A DNA stretch of 32,486 nt from Pseudomonas sp. (GCF_030150285.1 NZ_JASLGE010000096.1:1-32486), one strand, 5' to 3'. Shown: positions 23,518 to 31,896, counted from the first letter of the stretch. Notes: a model not told the origin generated them from the sequence alone. Made by a program: numbers and translations.

Positions 23518-24291
23518 ATGATCGAATTGAACCAGGTTTCTGCCTTTCAACAACAGACGCAGGTGTTCGACCGGGTGTCGTTAACCATTGGTTATAACGA
23601 ACGTGTCGCCATTCTGGGGCCCAACGGTGCAGGCAAGAGCACCTTGTTGAAGCTCATCAATCGCGAGCTTTATCCGGTTGAGCGGGACGGGAGCTACCTG
23701 AAACTGTTCGGCAATGAAACGGTGAACCTCTGGGCTCTGCGTAGCAAGATCGGTTTCGTTTCTCAGGACATGCAGGAGGAGTACACCCCGTATACCACGG
23801 CCCTAGATGTCGTTATTTCCGGTTTCTTCGGTTCCATGGGGGCCCATGCGCACTTACAGCCGAACGAGGCGCAAATCGCCCTGGCGCGCGTATTGATGAA
23901 CCAATTGTGCGTGGACATTGATGAGCAGCGCATGTTCCAGCGCCTGTCCACCGGGCAGAAACGCCGGTTGCTGTTGGCGCGTGCGCTGGTTCATCACCCT
24001 CAGGCCTTGATTCTGGATGAGCCCACCAGTGGTCTCGACATGGGGGCCAGCTTGGGGTTGCTGTCTTTAATGCGTCGTTACTGTGGCGAGGGGCGCGCCA
24101 TGATCATTACCACCCACCACATTGATGAAATCATCCCCGAAATCGATCGCGTCATATTGATCAACCAGGGACGTCTGGTTGCCGATGGCCCTAAACACGA
24201 GATTTTGACCAGCGAGCAGCTGTCGGCCCTTTACCAGACGGATCTGCAGGTGTCGGAGAACAAGGGCTGGTACCGCTGCTGGCACGGTTGA
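23518..24291 (+). CDS. ABC transporter ATP-binding protein, unpaired
   Basis: This 257-residue ATPase has Walker A GPNGAGKST at 34-42, Q-loop GFVSQDMQ, signature LSTGQKRRLLLARAL (STGQ where SGGQ is usual), Walker B LILDEPTSGLD and switch His in TTHHIDEI. It lacks the C-terminal TOBE-type extension expected of PotA-like polyamine ATPases, and its class looks closer to metal/molybdate-type or free-standing ATPases. AAGG precedes the ATG at 23518. It follows a PotD-like gene by 201 bases with no permease in between or after, so the two may not belong to one transporter. Confidence 0.82.
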   Translation: MIELNQVSAFQQQTQVFDRVSLTIGYNERVAILGPNGAGKSTLLKLINRELYPVERDGSYLKLFGNETVNLWALRSKIGFVSQDMQEEYTPYTTALDVVISGFFGSMGAHAHLQPNEAQIALARVLMNQLCVDIDEQRMFQRLSTGQKRRLLLARALVHHPQALILDEPTSGLDMGASLGLLSLMRRYCGEGRAMIITTHHIDEIIPEIDRVILINQGRLVADGPKHEILTSEQLSALYQTDLQVSENKGWYRCWHG

Positions 24292-24299
24292 CGGGGCAG

Positions 24300-24321
24300 G
24301 GGCAGCACCGCAGTGCTGCCC
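24300..24321. terminator. Perfect hairpin between convergent genes
   Basis: GGGCAGCAC (24300-24308) and GTGCTGCCC (24313-24321) form a nine-base perfect stem with loop CGCA, between the ATPase stop and the azlD stop. There is no T-tract, so it may work with Rho or as a transcript-end stabiliser for both strands. Confidence 0.45.
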
Positions 24322-24331
24322 ACCGTACAGG

Positions 24332-24640
24332 CTAGAGTGCCCGTACCAGCGCCGCTGCCGCGATACCGGCCGCAATGGCGGGCAGTGGCTTTTTCACGAT
24401 CAGCATGATGACGGCCGTGGTGAGTAGCGCGGCGCGGGCACCGTTGTCACCGGTGACGGCCAGCGGGGCGAGCACGGCGATCAATACCGAGCCGGACATG
24501 GCGCTGATAAACAGCTGTACCCGACGGCCGATCGGGATGAACGACATGATGAAAACCCCGCCCCATCGGGTGGCAAGGGTGACCAGGGCCATGATCGCAA
24601 TGATGATGAAGGCCCCTGAACCGCTGGTATCAATATTCAC
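24332..24640 (-). CDS. azlD: AzlD-family branched-chain amino acid exporter subunit
   Basis: This 102-residue protein has about four hydrophobic helices: IIIAIMALVTLATRWGGVF, then a helix after RRVQLFISAMSGSVL, ALLTTAVIMLIV, and the C-terminal AIAAGIAAAALVRAL. The short polytopic form and its place immediately after azlC (ATGA overlap at 24637-24640) identify it as the small subunit of an AzlCD exporter. The pair is thought to export branched-chain amino acids or their analogues. Confidence 0.88.
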   Translation of the reverse strand: MNIDTSGSGAFIIIAIMALVTLATRWGGVFIMSFIPIGRRVQLFISAMSGSVLIAVLAPLAVTGDNGARAALLTTAVIMLIVKKPLPAIAAGIAAAALVRAL

Positions 24641-25347
24641 TTTTTATCGTCCATCCAGAAGGCCCCTAACAAACCGCCCGCCAATGCCCCGACCACCACA
24701 TGGCTGTTCGGCGGCAGATAGCGATAAGCGAGCAATGACGAGCAGGCGGCGACGCTCCAGACCACAAACATGCGCAGGTTTTTCTGACCGCCCACGACCA
24801 TGGCCAGCAAGAAGCAGCCCATCACCATGTCCAGCCCCAGGCTGACCGGGTCGTGAATCTCATTGCCGAAATGCAGGCCCAGCCAACTGCCCAACAGCCA
24901 GGCGGCCCACAAGGCAATGCCGCCCCCCAAGAGCAGGCCCAGGCCGGGTTCGCCCCGGCTGAACGCTTGCATCGACATGGCCCAGTTGGCATCCGACACT
25001 ACGAACATCACGCCATAACGCTTGGCCAGTGGCAGGTCGCGCACCCAGGGGAACAACGTGGCTCCCATCAACAGGTGGCGGGCGTTCACGGCAAATACCG
25101 TGATCACCAGGGGAATCAGCGGCACCTGGTCCCCCCATTGTTCCAGCACCGCGAACTGCGAGGCACCGGCAAACACCAGGGCGCTCATGGTCAGGCTTGA
25201 GGCTTCACTCAAACCCGTTTGTGCGGCGGCAAGGCCAAACGCCAAACCAAAAATAACCACGAACAGGGAGATGGGCATCAGTTGTTTGAATCCCCCCCAT
25301 ACATCGCTGAGTTCCAGCGTCGTGATGCTCTTTTCAATAGGTTGCAA
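24637..25347 (-). CDS. azlC: AzlC-family branched-chain amino acid exporter subunit
   Basis: This 236-residue integral membrane protein matches AzlC: ISLFVVIFGLAFGLAAAQTG, FAGASQFAVLEQWG, the NARHLLMGATLFPW block and GIALWAAWLLGSWLGLHFGN. The start is a TTG at 25347, preceded by AGGAG at a spacing of 7 bases; no in-frame ATG gives a better N-terminus. Translation of azlD is coupled by ATGA. The divergent LysR gene begins about 116 bases away and is the likely regulator, as is usual for azlCD loci. Confidence 0.9.
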   Translation of the reverse strand: MQPIEKSITTLELSDVWGGFKQLMPISLFVVIFGLAFGLAAAQTGLSEASSLTMSALVFAGASQFAVLEQWGDQVPLIPLVITVFAVNARHLLMGATLFPWVRDLPLAKRYGVMFVVSDANWAMSMQAFSRGEPGLGLLLGGGIALWAAWLLGSWLGLHFGNEIHDPVSLGLDMVMGCFLLAMVVGGQKNLRMFVVWSVAACSSLLAYRYLPPNSHVVVGALAGGLLGAFWMDDKK

Positions 25348-25407
25348 GCCTCATCTCCTTCTTATTAAGTGCACGGCTGCGAACAGTATCCTCTGGATAC
25401 AAAAAAG

Positions 25408-25450
25408 CGATAAACGCATAATTCGACATTCCCATATTTGATTATCGAAT
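25408..25450. promoter_or_regulatory. Dyads in the azlC/LysR divergent region, candidate operator
   Basis: Two overlapping inverted repeats lie here: CGATAA (25408-25413) with TTATCG (25442-25447), and ATTCGA (25421-25426) with TCGAAT (25445-25450). The region is AT-rich, in contrast to its surroundings, as expected for promoters. LysR regulators bind T-N11-A dyads in such gaps, so one of these may be its site. Confidence 0.4.
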
Positions 25451-25463
25451 GCAGGCACTGGGC

Positions 25464-26327
25464 ATGAATCAGCAGAATCTTCAGATTGATTGGCTCAAAT
25501 GCTTTGTCGCCGTGGTCGATACCGGATCCTTGTCCAGCGCGGCCCCTGAGGTGCACCGCTCCCAGTCGGCGGTGAGCATGCAGCTCAAGAAGCTGGAAGC
25601 GGCAGTGGGACGGCCCTTGTTGATACGAGACGCCCGCCATCAGCAACTGACCCACGACGGGCAACTGTTGCTGGGGTATGCGCGGCGGATCCTGGAACTG
25701 CACGCCGATGCTCAGGCCGCCTTTCATGGCGACGAGCTGGCGGGGCGGATTCGTCTGGGGGTGCCTGACGATTACGCCGCCAAGTACCTGACCCCCGTGC
25801 TCAAGCGTTTTGCGCCACGCTACGGCGCGGTTGAGATTGAGCTGGACTGCGAGCAGTCCACCTCTCTGATTCCGCGTATTCAGCGCGGTGAGCTGGACCT
25901 GGCGCTGGTATCGCGTGATCACCCGCGGCGCGGCACGCTGCTGTTTCCTGAACCCATGGTGTGGGTCGGCTCCCACGAATTTGATATCTGGCGACGGGAT
26001 CCCATTCCGATTGCCACGTATGAAGGGGCCAGCCTGGCGCGGCGCAGTGCAATTAACTCATTGGCCCGGCAGGGCCGCCATTACCGGGTGGTGTATAACA
26101 GCTCCAGCCTGGCCGGGCAGATCGCGGCTGTCGAAAGTGGCCTTGCGGTGGCTGCTCTGGCACGCTGCAGCGCCCCCGACCATTTGCAAGTGCTCGGCCC
26201 GGAACATGGCCTGGGCCCACTGGAACCGATGCAGGTCGCGGTGTATCGCAGCCGGGCCTCGCAAGGTTCGAAACCCGTGGACAGCCTCTACAACATGCTG
26301 ATAAAGACCCTGCGAATACCCGCATGA
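25464..26327 (+). CDS. LysR-family regulator, probably of azlCD
   Basis: This is a 287-residue LysR-type regulator with the N-terminal winged helix at about residues 6-65 (WLKCFVAVVDTGSLSSAA and HRSQSAVSMQLKKLEAAVG, the recognition helix), followed by a two-lobe effector domain (GRIRLGVPDDYAAKYLTPVL; IQRGELDLALVSRD; ESGLAVAALARC). The N-terminus fits the ATG at 25464; the ATG at 25449 is in frame but has no ribosome site. It is divergent from azlC. Confidence 0.87.
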   Translation: MNQQNLQIDWLKCFVAVVDTGSLSSAAPEVHRSQSAVSMQLKKLEAAVGRPLLIRDARHQQLTHDGQLLLGYARRILELHADAQAAFHGDELAGRIRLGVPDDYAAKYLTPVLKRFAPRYGAVEIELDCEQSTSLIPRIQRGELDLALVSRDHPRRGTLLFPEPMVWVGSHEFDIWRRDPIPIATYEGASLARRSAINSLARQGRHYRVVYNSSSLAGQIAAVESGLAVAALARCSAPDHLQVLGPEHGLGPLEPMQVAVYRSRASQGSKPVDSLYNMLIKTLRIPA

Positions 26328-26394
26328 GCTTGCCTGCACCGCTACTTTTAACGTTGACTATGTATTTAACGGCCATTTCGGCTGAGGGAAAGAA

Positions 26395-27069
26395 ATGATT
26401 CCAGAATGGGAAATGTGTTTACGGCTATTGCTGGCAGCCGGGTTGGGCAGCCTGATCGGTATACAGCGTGAACACCTGATATGGACGGCCGGGTTGCGTA
26501 CCCACATGCTGGTCGCCACCGGTGCCTGCTTGTTTATGATCGTTTCCGCTTTCGGCTTTCAACAGGCGCTGACTCAACCGGGCACCCAGCTGGACCCGTC
26601 CCGGATTGCGGCGCAAATCGTGACCGGCATCGGTTTTCTCGGTGCCGGGTCCATCATGATGCGTGGGGAGGTCATCAAAGGCCTGACCACCGCTGCCAGC
26701 CTGTGGGCTGTGGCGGCCATCGGCATGACCGTGGGCGGCGGGCTCTACTGGCTGGCCATTGCCGCAACCACTTTGATTCTGACCATTCTGATTGCCGTGG
26801 GCCCGCTGGAGCACAAGTACCGCGATTACATCAAGGTTCATGTCTTCCGGCTGGTTGCCCCCACGGGCGTATTGACGCGCCAAAGCCTGGAAAAACTGCT
26901 GGGCGTGCAGGCTGATCGGATCAAGCAAGTGATCGTCGAACAAGGCCCGGAACTGGGCACGGAATGCGTGACGGTTGAATTCAGGAAGACCACCCGCCAG
27001 GAGTCGGTCGAGCTGCTCAAGCACATCCTGACCCTGCCAGAAGTACGCGAAGAACAGGCACCGCATTGA
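26395..27069 (+). CDS. MgtC/SapB-family membrane protein
   Basis: The 224-residue protein has the MgtC N-terminal membrane domain: the motif LAAGLGSLIGIQREHL, then GLRTHMLVATGACLFMIVSA, IVTGIGFLGAGSIM, GLTTAASLWAVAAIG, and a fourth helix. The C-terminal 85 residues form a soluble ACT-like domain. MgtC proteins are linked to magnesium homeostasis and, in some bacteria, to F-ATPase control; which applies here is not shown. GGGAAAG precedes the ATG by 4-5 bases. The gap upstream (67 bases) is too short for a visible magnesium-sensing leader. Confidence 0.87.
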   Translation: MIPEWEMCLRLLLAAGLGSLIGIQREHLIWTAGLRTHMLVATGACLFMIVSAFGFQQALTQPGTQLDPSRIAAQIVTGIGFLGAGSIMMRGEVIKGLTTAASLWAVAAIGMTVGGGLYWLAIAATTLILTILIAVGPLEHKYRDYIKVHVFRLVAPTGVLTRQSLEKLLGVQADRIKQVIVEQGPELGTECVTVEFRKTTRQESVELLKHILTLPEVREEQAPH

Positions 27070-27072
27070 AAC

Positions 27073-27159
27073 GTTGCGTGTGGGGCACCCTCCGTACAGT
27101 GGCCACTGTGGGTGACGCAACAGTTGCTCAACAGACTGTCGCTCTGAGAGCAGCGACAG
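27073..27159. promoter_or_regulatory. Palindromes upstream of the sugar ABC importer operon
   Basis: The perfect palindrome ACAGTGGCCACTGT (27096-27109) sits between inverted arms GTTGCGT (27073-27079) and ACGCAAC (27115-27121). A further hairpin follows, CTGTCGCT (27136-27143) with AGCGACAG (27152-27159). No T-tract is present. The central palindrome resembles a repressor operator (LacI or GntR type size), but no such regulator is encoded next to it in the window. Confidence 0.4.
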
Positions 27160-27245
27160 GCTGTGCCGGAGCCTGAAAACCCGGCGCACACGAGGCGGCA
27201 TGGTCTGTGCAACAGCCCTGGAAAATAACCCAGGAACTGCGCCCC

Positions 27246-28250
27246 ATGCCTGCACTCACTGCTCGTCTTCCCCGTTTTCGTCCCACCCGTTTCTGGCAAG
27301 CCCTGTCATTGGCTGTGCTGGGTGTCGGCCTGGCAACACTGGCTCAGGCCGATGACTCAGACGTGCCGTCCCTGGCCGGTAAACGCATCGCCATCAGCAT
27401 GACCGGTACCAGTCACTACTTCGATATCAAGGCTTTCGAGGCGCAGATCGCTGAGATCAAACGGCTGGGCGGGACGCCGATTACCCTGGATGCCGGGCGT
27501 AACGATAAGAACCTGGTGACCCAACTGCAAACCGTGGTCACGCAAAAGCCCGACGCGGTGATTCAAACCCTCGGCACGCTGAGCGTCATTGACCCGTGGC
27601 TCAAGCGCATCAGCAAGGCCGGCATCCCGTTGTTCACCATTGATGCCCCGTCGCAGTACAGCCTTAACAACACCACCTCGGATAACGTCGCCACGGGCAA
27701 AAACCTGGCGGATCAATTGATTGCCGACAGTGGCGGCAAAGGCCGCATTCTGGTGTTCAACGGTTTTTACGGCGTGCCGGTGTGCGCGATTCGTTATGAC
27801 CAGCTCAAGCTCGCCCTCAAGGATCACCCTGAGCTGACTATCATCGAGCCCGAACTGCGCGACGTGATCCCCAACACGGTACAGGACGCGTACAGCCAGG
27901 TCAGTGCGCTGCTCAACAAGTACCCCAAGGGCAGTGTCAGCGCCATTTGGTCGGCCTGGGACATTCCGCAGTTGGGGGCCAGCAAAGCGCTGGTGGATGC
28001 CGGCCGCACCGAGATCAAGACCTATGGCGTGGATGGCACGCCCGAAGTGCTGGAACTGCTTAAGCGCGAGAATTCGCCTGTGGGGGCCGTGGTCGCCCAG
28101 CAACCGGCGCTGATCGGCAAGACCGCAGTGCAGAACGTGGCGCGTTACCTGGCCGGGCAGCACGACGTGCCCAAAGAAACCCAAGTGCCGACCCTGCTGA
28201 CCACCGCCGCGAACCTGACCCAGGTGCAACAGTTGCGAGGCGATCAATGA
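27246..28250 (+). CDS. Ribose-type ABC importer substrate-binding protein
   Basis: The 334-residue product has a signal peptide of 35 residues (cleavage after LAQA) and a type 1 periplasmic binding protein domain of the ribose/LacI-like class: GKRIAISMTGTSHYFDIKAF, VTQKPDAVIQTLG, IPLFTIDAPSQYS, ASKALVDAGRTEIKTYGVDG and VVAQQPALIGKTAVQN. Such proteins bind sugars, autoinducers or related small molecules in the periplasm. Residues of the pocket cannot be matched to a substrate. AGGA lies about 11 bases before the ATG at 27246; an upstream TTG/CTG-type start would give an unlikely N-terminus. It overlaps the ATPase start by 4 bases. Confidence 0.87.
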   Translation: MPALTARLPRFRPTRFWQALSLAVLGVGLATLAQADDSDVPSLAGKRIAISMTGTSHYFDIKAFEAQIAEIKRLGGTPITLDAGRNDKNLVTQLQTVVTQKPDAVIQTLGTLSVIDPWLKRISKAGIPLFTIDAPSQYSLNNTTSDNVATGKNLADQLIADSGGKGRILVFNGFYGVPVCAIRYDQLKLALKDHPELTIIEPELRDVIPNTVQDAYSQVSALLNKYPKGSVSAIWSAWDIPQLGASKALVDAGRTEIKTYGVDGTPEVLELLKRENSPVGAVVAQQPALIGKTAVQNVARYLAGQHDVPKETQVPTLLTTAANLTQVQQLRGDQ

Positions 28251-29800
28251 CGGCTGAGACACCCCCCGCCTTGCACCTTCAGGGAGTGTTCAAGCGCTTT
28301 GGGCCAACCCGGGCGCTGGACGGTGTCGACTTGCGGGTTGAGCGCGGCTCCATTCATGGGCTGGTCGGTGAGAACGGGGCTGGCAAGTCGACCCTGATCA
28401 AAGTGCTGGCCGGCATTCACCGGGCGGACAGCGGCACCCTGGCGGTCGACGGCCAGGTGTTCAGCGCATTGAGCCCGCGCCAGGTCGAAGCGCTGGGGGT
28501 GCACTTTATTCATCAGGAGCGCCTGTTGCCGCCGAGCTTTACCGTGGGGGAGGCGCTGTTTTTCGGCCATGAGCTGCGTTACGGGCCCTTTATCCGGCGG
28601 CGCGCCCAGGCCCGTGAAGCGGCGCGTCTGCTGCGAGAGTATTTTGACCTGGAGTTCCCGCCGGGTGCGCTGGTGAGCGAGCTGGACAGTGCCCAACGCC
28701 AGATCCTGCAAATTACCCGTGCCTTGCTGGCCAAACCGAAAATCCTGGTGTTCGACGAGCCCAGCGTGTCGCTGGTCAAGCGCGAGGTCGACCAATTGCT
28801 GGCGATTATCCGTCGCCTGCGCGATCAAGGGCTGTCAATTCTATACATCTCCCATTACCTGCAGGAAATCGAGTGCCTGTGTGACCGCGTGACCGTGTTG
28901 CGTAACGGCCGTGCGGTGGCGGTGGTGGACCCGCGTACCACCTCCACTGCCCACATCGCTCGGCTGATGGTCAACCGCGAGGTCAGCGATATGTACCCCA
29001 AACCCGTCATCACACCGGGGGAGGTGGTGCTGGAACTCAAGGGGCTCGGTGCCGGGCAGGCCTATCGTGATATGGACCTGACCCTGCGCCGTGGTGAAGT
29101 GCTGGGGCTGACCGGGCTGGTGGGCTCAGGTGCCAAGCCTTTGCTCAAAAGCCTGTTCGGGCTGGTGCAGCCAGATCGCGGCACACTGCATTTCCAGGGG
29201 CAGGTGATTCGCCTGACGTCGCCGCGCGCTGCGGTGCACCACGGCATTGCGCTGGTGCCTGAAGAACGTCGCAGCCATGGCGTTGCACCGTTGCTGTCGG
29301 TGCTTGAAAACCTGACCCTGGCCGGGCTTTCGCGGTTCAGTCGGTATGGGTTGTTGAGCGCCGGGGCGCAGGCGCAGGAAAGTGATCGACTGATTGCCGA
29401 ACTGGGTATTAAAACGGCTGGCCACGACGCCGCCGTGCAACACCTCAGTGGCGGCAATCAGCAGAAAGTCGCGCTGGGCAAATGGCTCAGCCGCGACGGT
29501 GTGCTGTACCTGCTGGATGAGCCCACAGTGGGCATCGATATCGGTGCCAAGGTTGAAATTTACCGTTTGATCGCACGCCTGGCGCAACAAGGCGCGGCGG
29601 TGCTGGTGCTGTCTTCTGACCTGCCGGAACTGATCGGTATCACCGACCGCATTCTGGTCATGCACCGCGGCACACTGGCGGGTACGTTCGACGCGCGGCA
29701 AGTCGACAGTGATCGCCTGCTGGCCTGTGCCACCGGAGCCCGGGAAACCGTGGCGACGCCTCTTACACCTGCGCGGGAGCCTGAACATGCCTTCGTCTGA
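28247..29800 (+). CDS. Ribose-type ABC importer tandem ATPase (RbsA-like)
   Basis: This 517-residue protein carries two ATPase domains, the rule for sugar importers of the CUT2 type. The first has Walker A GENGAGKST and Walker B ILVFDEPSVSLV; its signature region is LDSAQRQILQITRAL, degenerate as in relatives. The second has a degenerate Walker A (GLVGSGAKPLL) but a canonical signature LSGGNQQKVALGKWLS and Walker B YLLDEPTVGIDIG. Thus only the composite site built from the first Walker A and the second signature is complete, a common arrangement in the family. The frame overlaps both neighbours. Confidence 0.9.
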   Translation: MTAETPPALHLQGVFKRFGPTRALDGVDLRVERGSIHGLVGENGAGKSTLIKVLAGIHRADSGTLAVDGQVFSALSPRQVEALGVHFIHQERLLPPSFTVGEALFFGHELRYGPFIRRRAQAREAARLLREYFDLEFPPGALVSELDSAQRQILQITRALLAKPKILVFDEPSVSLVKREVDQLLAIIRRLRDQGLSILYISHYLQEIECLCDRVTVLRNGRAVAVVDPRTTSTAHIARLMVNREVSDMYPKPVITPGEVVLELKGLGAGQAYRDMDLTLRRGEVLGLTGLVGSGAKPLLKSLFGLVQPDRGTLHFQGQVIRLTSPRAAVHHGIALVPEERRSHGVAPLLSVLENLTLAGLSRFSRYGLLSAGAQAQESDRLIAELGIKTAGHDAAVQHLSGGNQQKVALGKWLSRDGVLYLLDEPTVGIDIGAKVEIYRLIARLAQQGAAVLVLSSDLPELIGITDRILVMHRGTLAGTFDARQVDSDRLLACATGARETVATPLTPAREPEHAFV

Positions 29801-30788
29801 CGTACTGGGCCAGGTGCCCGGCTTTTCTCGCCAACTGAGCGTGTTACTGCTGCGACGCGGCTCGTTGCTCGCGTTTGCCGGCATTTTGGCGGTGTTTGCC
29901 GTGACGGCCCCCCACTTTCTCAGTGCCGGCAACATTGCCAACGTGTTCGCCCAGTCGGCGATTCTCGGCATTCTCGCCTTCGGGTTGACCTGCGTGGTGA
30001 TCGGCGGAGGTTCCCATGTGGTGTCGGGCGGCCTCGACCTGTCGCTGGCCGCCAACCTGGGGGTGTGCGCGGCGGTCTACAGCAGCCTCAACAACGCCGG
30101 CGTGAATGCTCCGCAGGCCATCGGGCTGACCCTGATGTGCGGCTTGGCGGTGGGCGCGTTAAACGGTTTCACCGTGGTAGTGCTGCGCTTGCCCCCGTTA
30201 TTGGCCACCTTGGCAAGCATGAACCTGATTGCCGGGCTGGAATTGGTGCTGACTCAAAACAGTGTATTGCCCACCGATTCTGCGGTGCTCGATGCGCTGG
30301 TAGACGGGGTGTGGCTGCACGTGCCCGCGCTGGCCTGGGTGTTGTTGGGCACGGGGTTGCTGTTGGGGTTGTTGATCCAGCACAGCCCTTACGGTTTGCG
30401 CCTGTACGCCGTGGGTGAATACCCCGAAGCCGCACGGGCGGCGGGGTTGAACGTAAAGGCCTACGTCTTTTCCAGCTACCTGCTGGCGGGTCTTTGTGCC
30501 GCAGTGGCGGCGTTTTGCTCGGCAGCGTACTTCAGTGGCAGCACCACCGGGTCGGGCGACCTGTTGCTGTCGGTGGTGGCCATCACCTTTCTTGGGGTGG
30601 TGTTTTCACGCCGACTGGTGGCCAACATCCCGGGCACATTACTGGCGGCCCTGTTGCTGGGCTTTTTGATCAATGGTTTTCAACTGCTCAGCATCGCCAG
30701 TTTCTGGGTCAACGGTGTGCAGGGTGTCTTGATATTGCTGGTGGTGGCTCTATCCAGCGCCTTGCGCCAAGAGGAGGGTGGCCAATGA
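29787..30788 (+). CDS. Ribose-type ABC importer permease 1
   Basis: This 333-residue integral membrane protein of the CUT2 permease family has about nine to ten hydrophobic segments. It carries the conserved VVSGGLDLSLAANLG motif (GGIDLS in relatives) and GEYPEAARAAGLNVKAYVFS, the coupling region, and then IPGTLLAALLLGFLINGFQL. It overlaps the ATPase end by 14 bases and the second permease by 4. It forms a heterodimer with the next product in all likelihood, as two different permease genes are present. Confidence 0.88.
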   Translation: MPSSDVLGQVPGFSRQLSVLLLRRGSLLAFAGILAVFAVTAPHFLSAGNIANVFAQSAILGILAFGLTCVVIGGGSHVVSGGLDLSLAANLGVCAAVYSSLNNAGVNAPQAIGLTLMCGLAVGALNGFTVVVLRLPPLLATLASMNLIAGLELVLTQNSVLPTDSAVLDALVDGVWLHVPALAWVLLGTGLLLGLLIQHSPYGLRLYAVGEYPEAARAAGLNVKAYVFSSYLLAGLCAAVAAFCSAAYFSGSTTGSGDLLLSVVAITFLGVVFSRRLVANIPGTLLAALLLGFLINGFQLLSIASFWVNGVQGVLILLVVALSSALRQEEGGQ

Positions 30789-31765
30789 CCGCGCCGGCGC
30801 AAACACCGGGTTCCAGGGTTCTACTGAGCCGCGCCCTGCGCGGGGTATTACCGTTGCTGATCATCCTGATCGTCGTGTTTTTTTCCCTGACCGCTCCGGG
30901 GTTTCTGAGCGTGGGCAACCTCAGCAGCCTGGTACTCAATAACTTCGTTTTGTTGGCGATTGTCGCCATCGGCATGACCTGGGCGGTGGCGGCAGGGGGG
31001 ATCGATCTGTCGGTGGGCACGGCGGTGGACTTCGCCAGCCTGGCCTTTGTGGTGCTGCTCAATGCCGGGCATGGCCTGAGCGTGGCCATCCCTGGTGCTT
31101 TGCTGGCGGGTGCGCTGGTCGGCGGCTTCAATGCCGGCCTGATTGCGGGGCTGCGCATTACCCCGTTCCTGGCGACGTTGGGCACGCTATTTATCGGCAC
31201 CAGTGTTCAGCAACTGCTTAGCGAAGGCGGGCAGCCGATCTACATCGCCCAGCACGTCTTGCCCGGCATCACACGCCTCACCTGGCTGGGTGTGCCGCTG
31301 ACGTTATGGTGCGTGGCGGGCCTGGCCCTGCTGTACGGCCTCGTACTGGCTCGCGGGCGGCTGGGGCGTGAAATCCTGGCCGTGGGCACTCAGGTGCAGG
31401 TAGCGCGTTACTCGGGGTTATCGATTCGGCTGATCACCCTCAAGGTATTTCTGGCCAGTGCCGTGGCGTGCGCAGTGGCGGGCGTGGTGTTGAGCTCGAC
31501 CGTGAATGCTTACGTGCCCATGTCGGGCAATGCGTTTTTGATCAACGCCATGGGAGCGGTGTTTATGGGCACGACCTTGAGCCGTACCGGCCGGGCCAAC
31601 ATCCCGGGCACCTTGCTTGGGGTACTGTTTATCAACGTGATTGCCAACGGGCTGCTGTTGATTGGCTGGAATTTTTATTGGCAGCAAGTGGCAACCGGTG
31701 GCTTGATTCTGTGGGTGCTGGCGTTCAGTTTTGCCAGCCGCCGGTTGGCCTTGCAGCCGCGCTAA
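30785..31765 (+). CDS. Ribose-type ABC importer permease 2
   Basis: The 326-residue CUT2 permease has the motif AAGGIDLSVGTAVDFASLAF, the coupling segment GTQVQVARYSGLSIRLITLK, and NIPGTLLGVLFINVIANGLL. It is clearly related to the preceding permease but not a recent duplicate. ATGA-type overlap at 30785-30788 ties it to that gene. It is the last gene of the importer operon and is followed by a dyad that may end transcription. No kinase, isomerase or repressor gene accompanies the operon in the window, so the substrate is not indicated by neighbours. Confidence 0.88.
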   Translation: MTAPAQTPGSRVLLSRALRGVLPLLIILIVVFFSLTAPGFLSVGNLSSLVLNNFVLLAIVAIGMTWAVAAGGIDLSVGTAVDFASLAFVVLLNAGHGLSVAIPGALLAGALVGGFNAGLIAGLRITPFLATLGTLFIGTSVQQLLSEGGQPIYIAQHVLPGITRLTWLGVPLTLWCVAGLALLYGLVLARGRLGREILAVGTQVQVARYSGLSIRLITLKVFLASAVACAVAGVVLSSTVNAYVPMSGNAFLINAMGAVFMGTTLSRTGRANIPGTLLGVLFINVIANGLLLIGWNFYWQQVATGGLILWVLAFSFASRRLALQPR

Positions 31766-31770
31766 CGCTT

Positions 31771-31812
31771 GATCAAGGCCGGCTTGGGTCACGCGATTCA
31801 GCCGGCTTTTGA
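31771..31812 (+). terminator. Dyad after the sugar ABC operon, possible terminator
   Basis: ATCAAGGCCGGCT (31772-31784) is the near complement of AGCCGGCTTTTGAT (31800-31813), with a loop of about 15 bases. The GC-rich core is followed by TTTT (31807-31810). It lies directly after the last permease stop. Confidence 0.55.
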
Positions 31813-31896
31813 TAAATCCCCTCAAGTCTTTCCAAACAATAGGAAAGCCCCTACATCCTTTTACCCCCTTGGCATGAAACTTTAAGCGCCCTGTAG

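Noticed and set aside
27136..27159. Terminator after mgtC
   Set aside because: The hairpin has no T-tract and sits 67 bases after the stop, so it is listed only as a dyad in the regulatory gap.
28247..29800. Degenerate second Walker A of the tandem ATPase as a sign of gene decay
   Set aside because: Such loss in the second domain is normal for RbsA-type ATPases; the reading frame and the second signature are intact.
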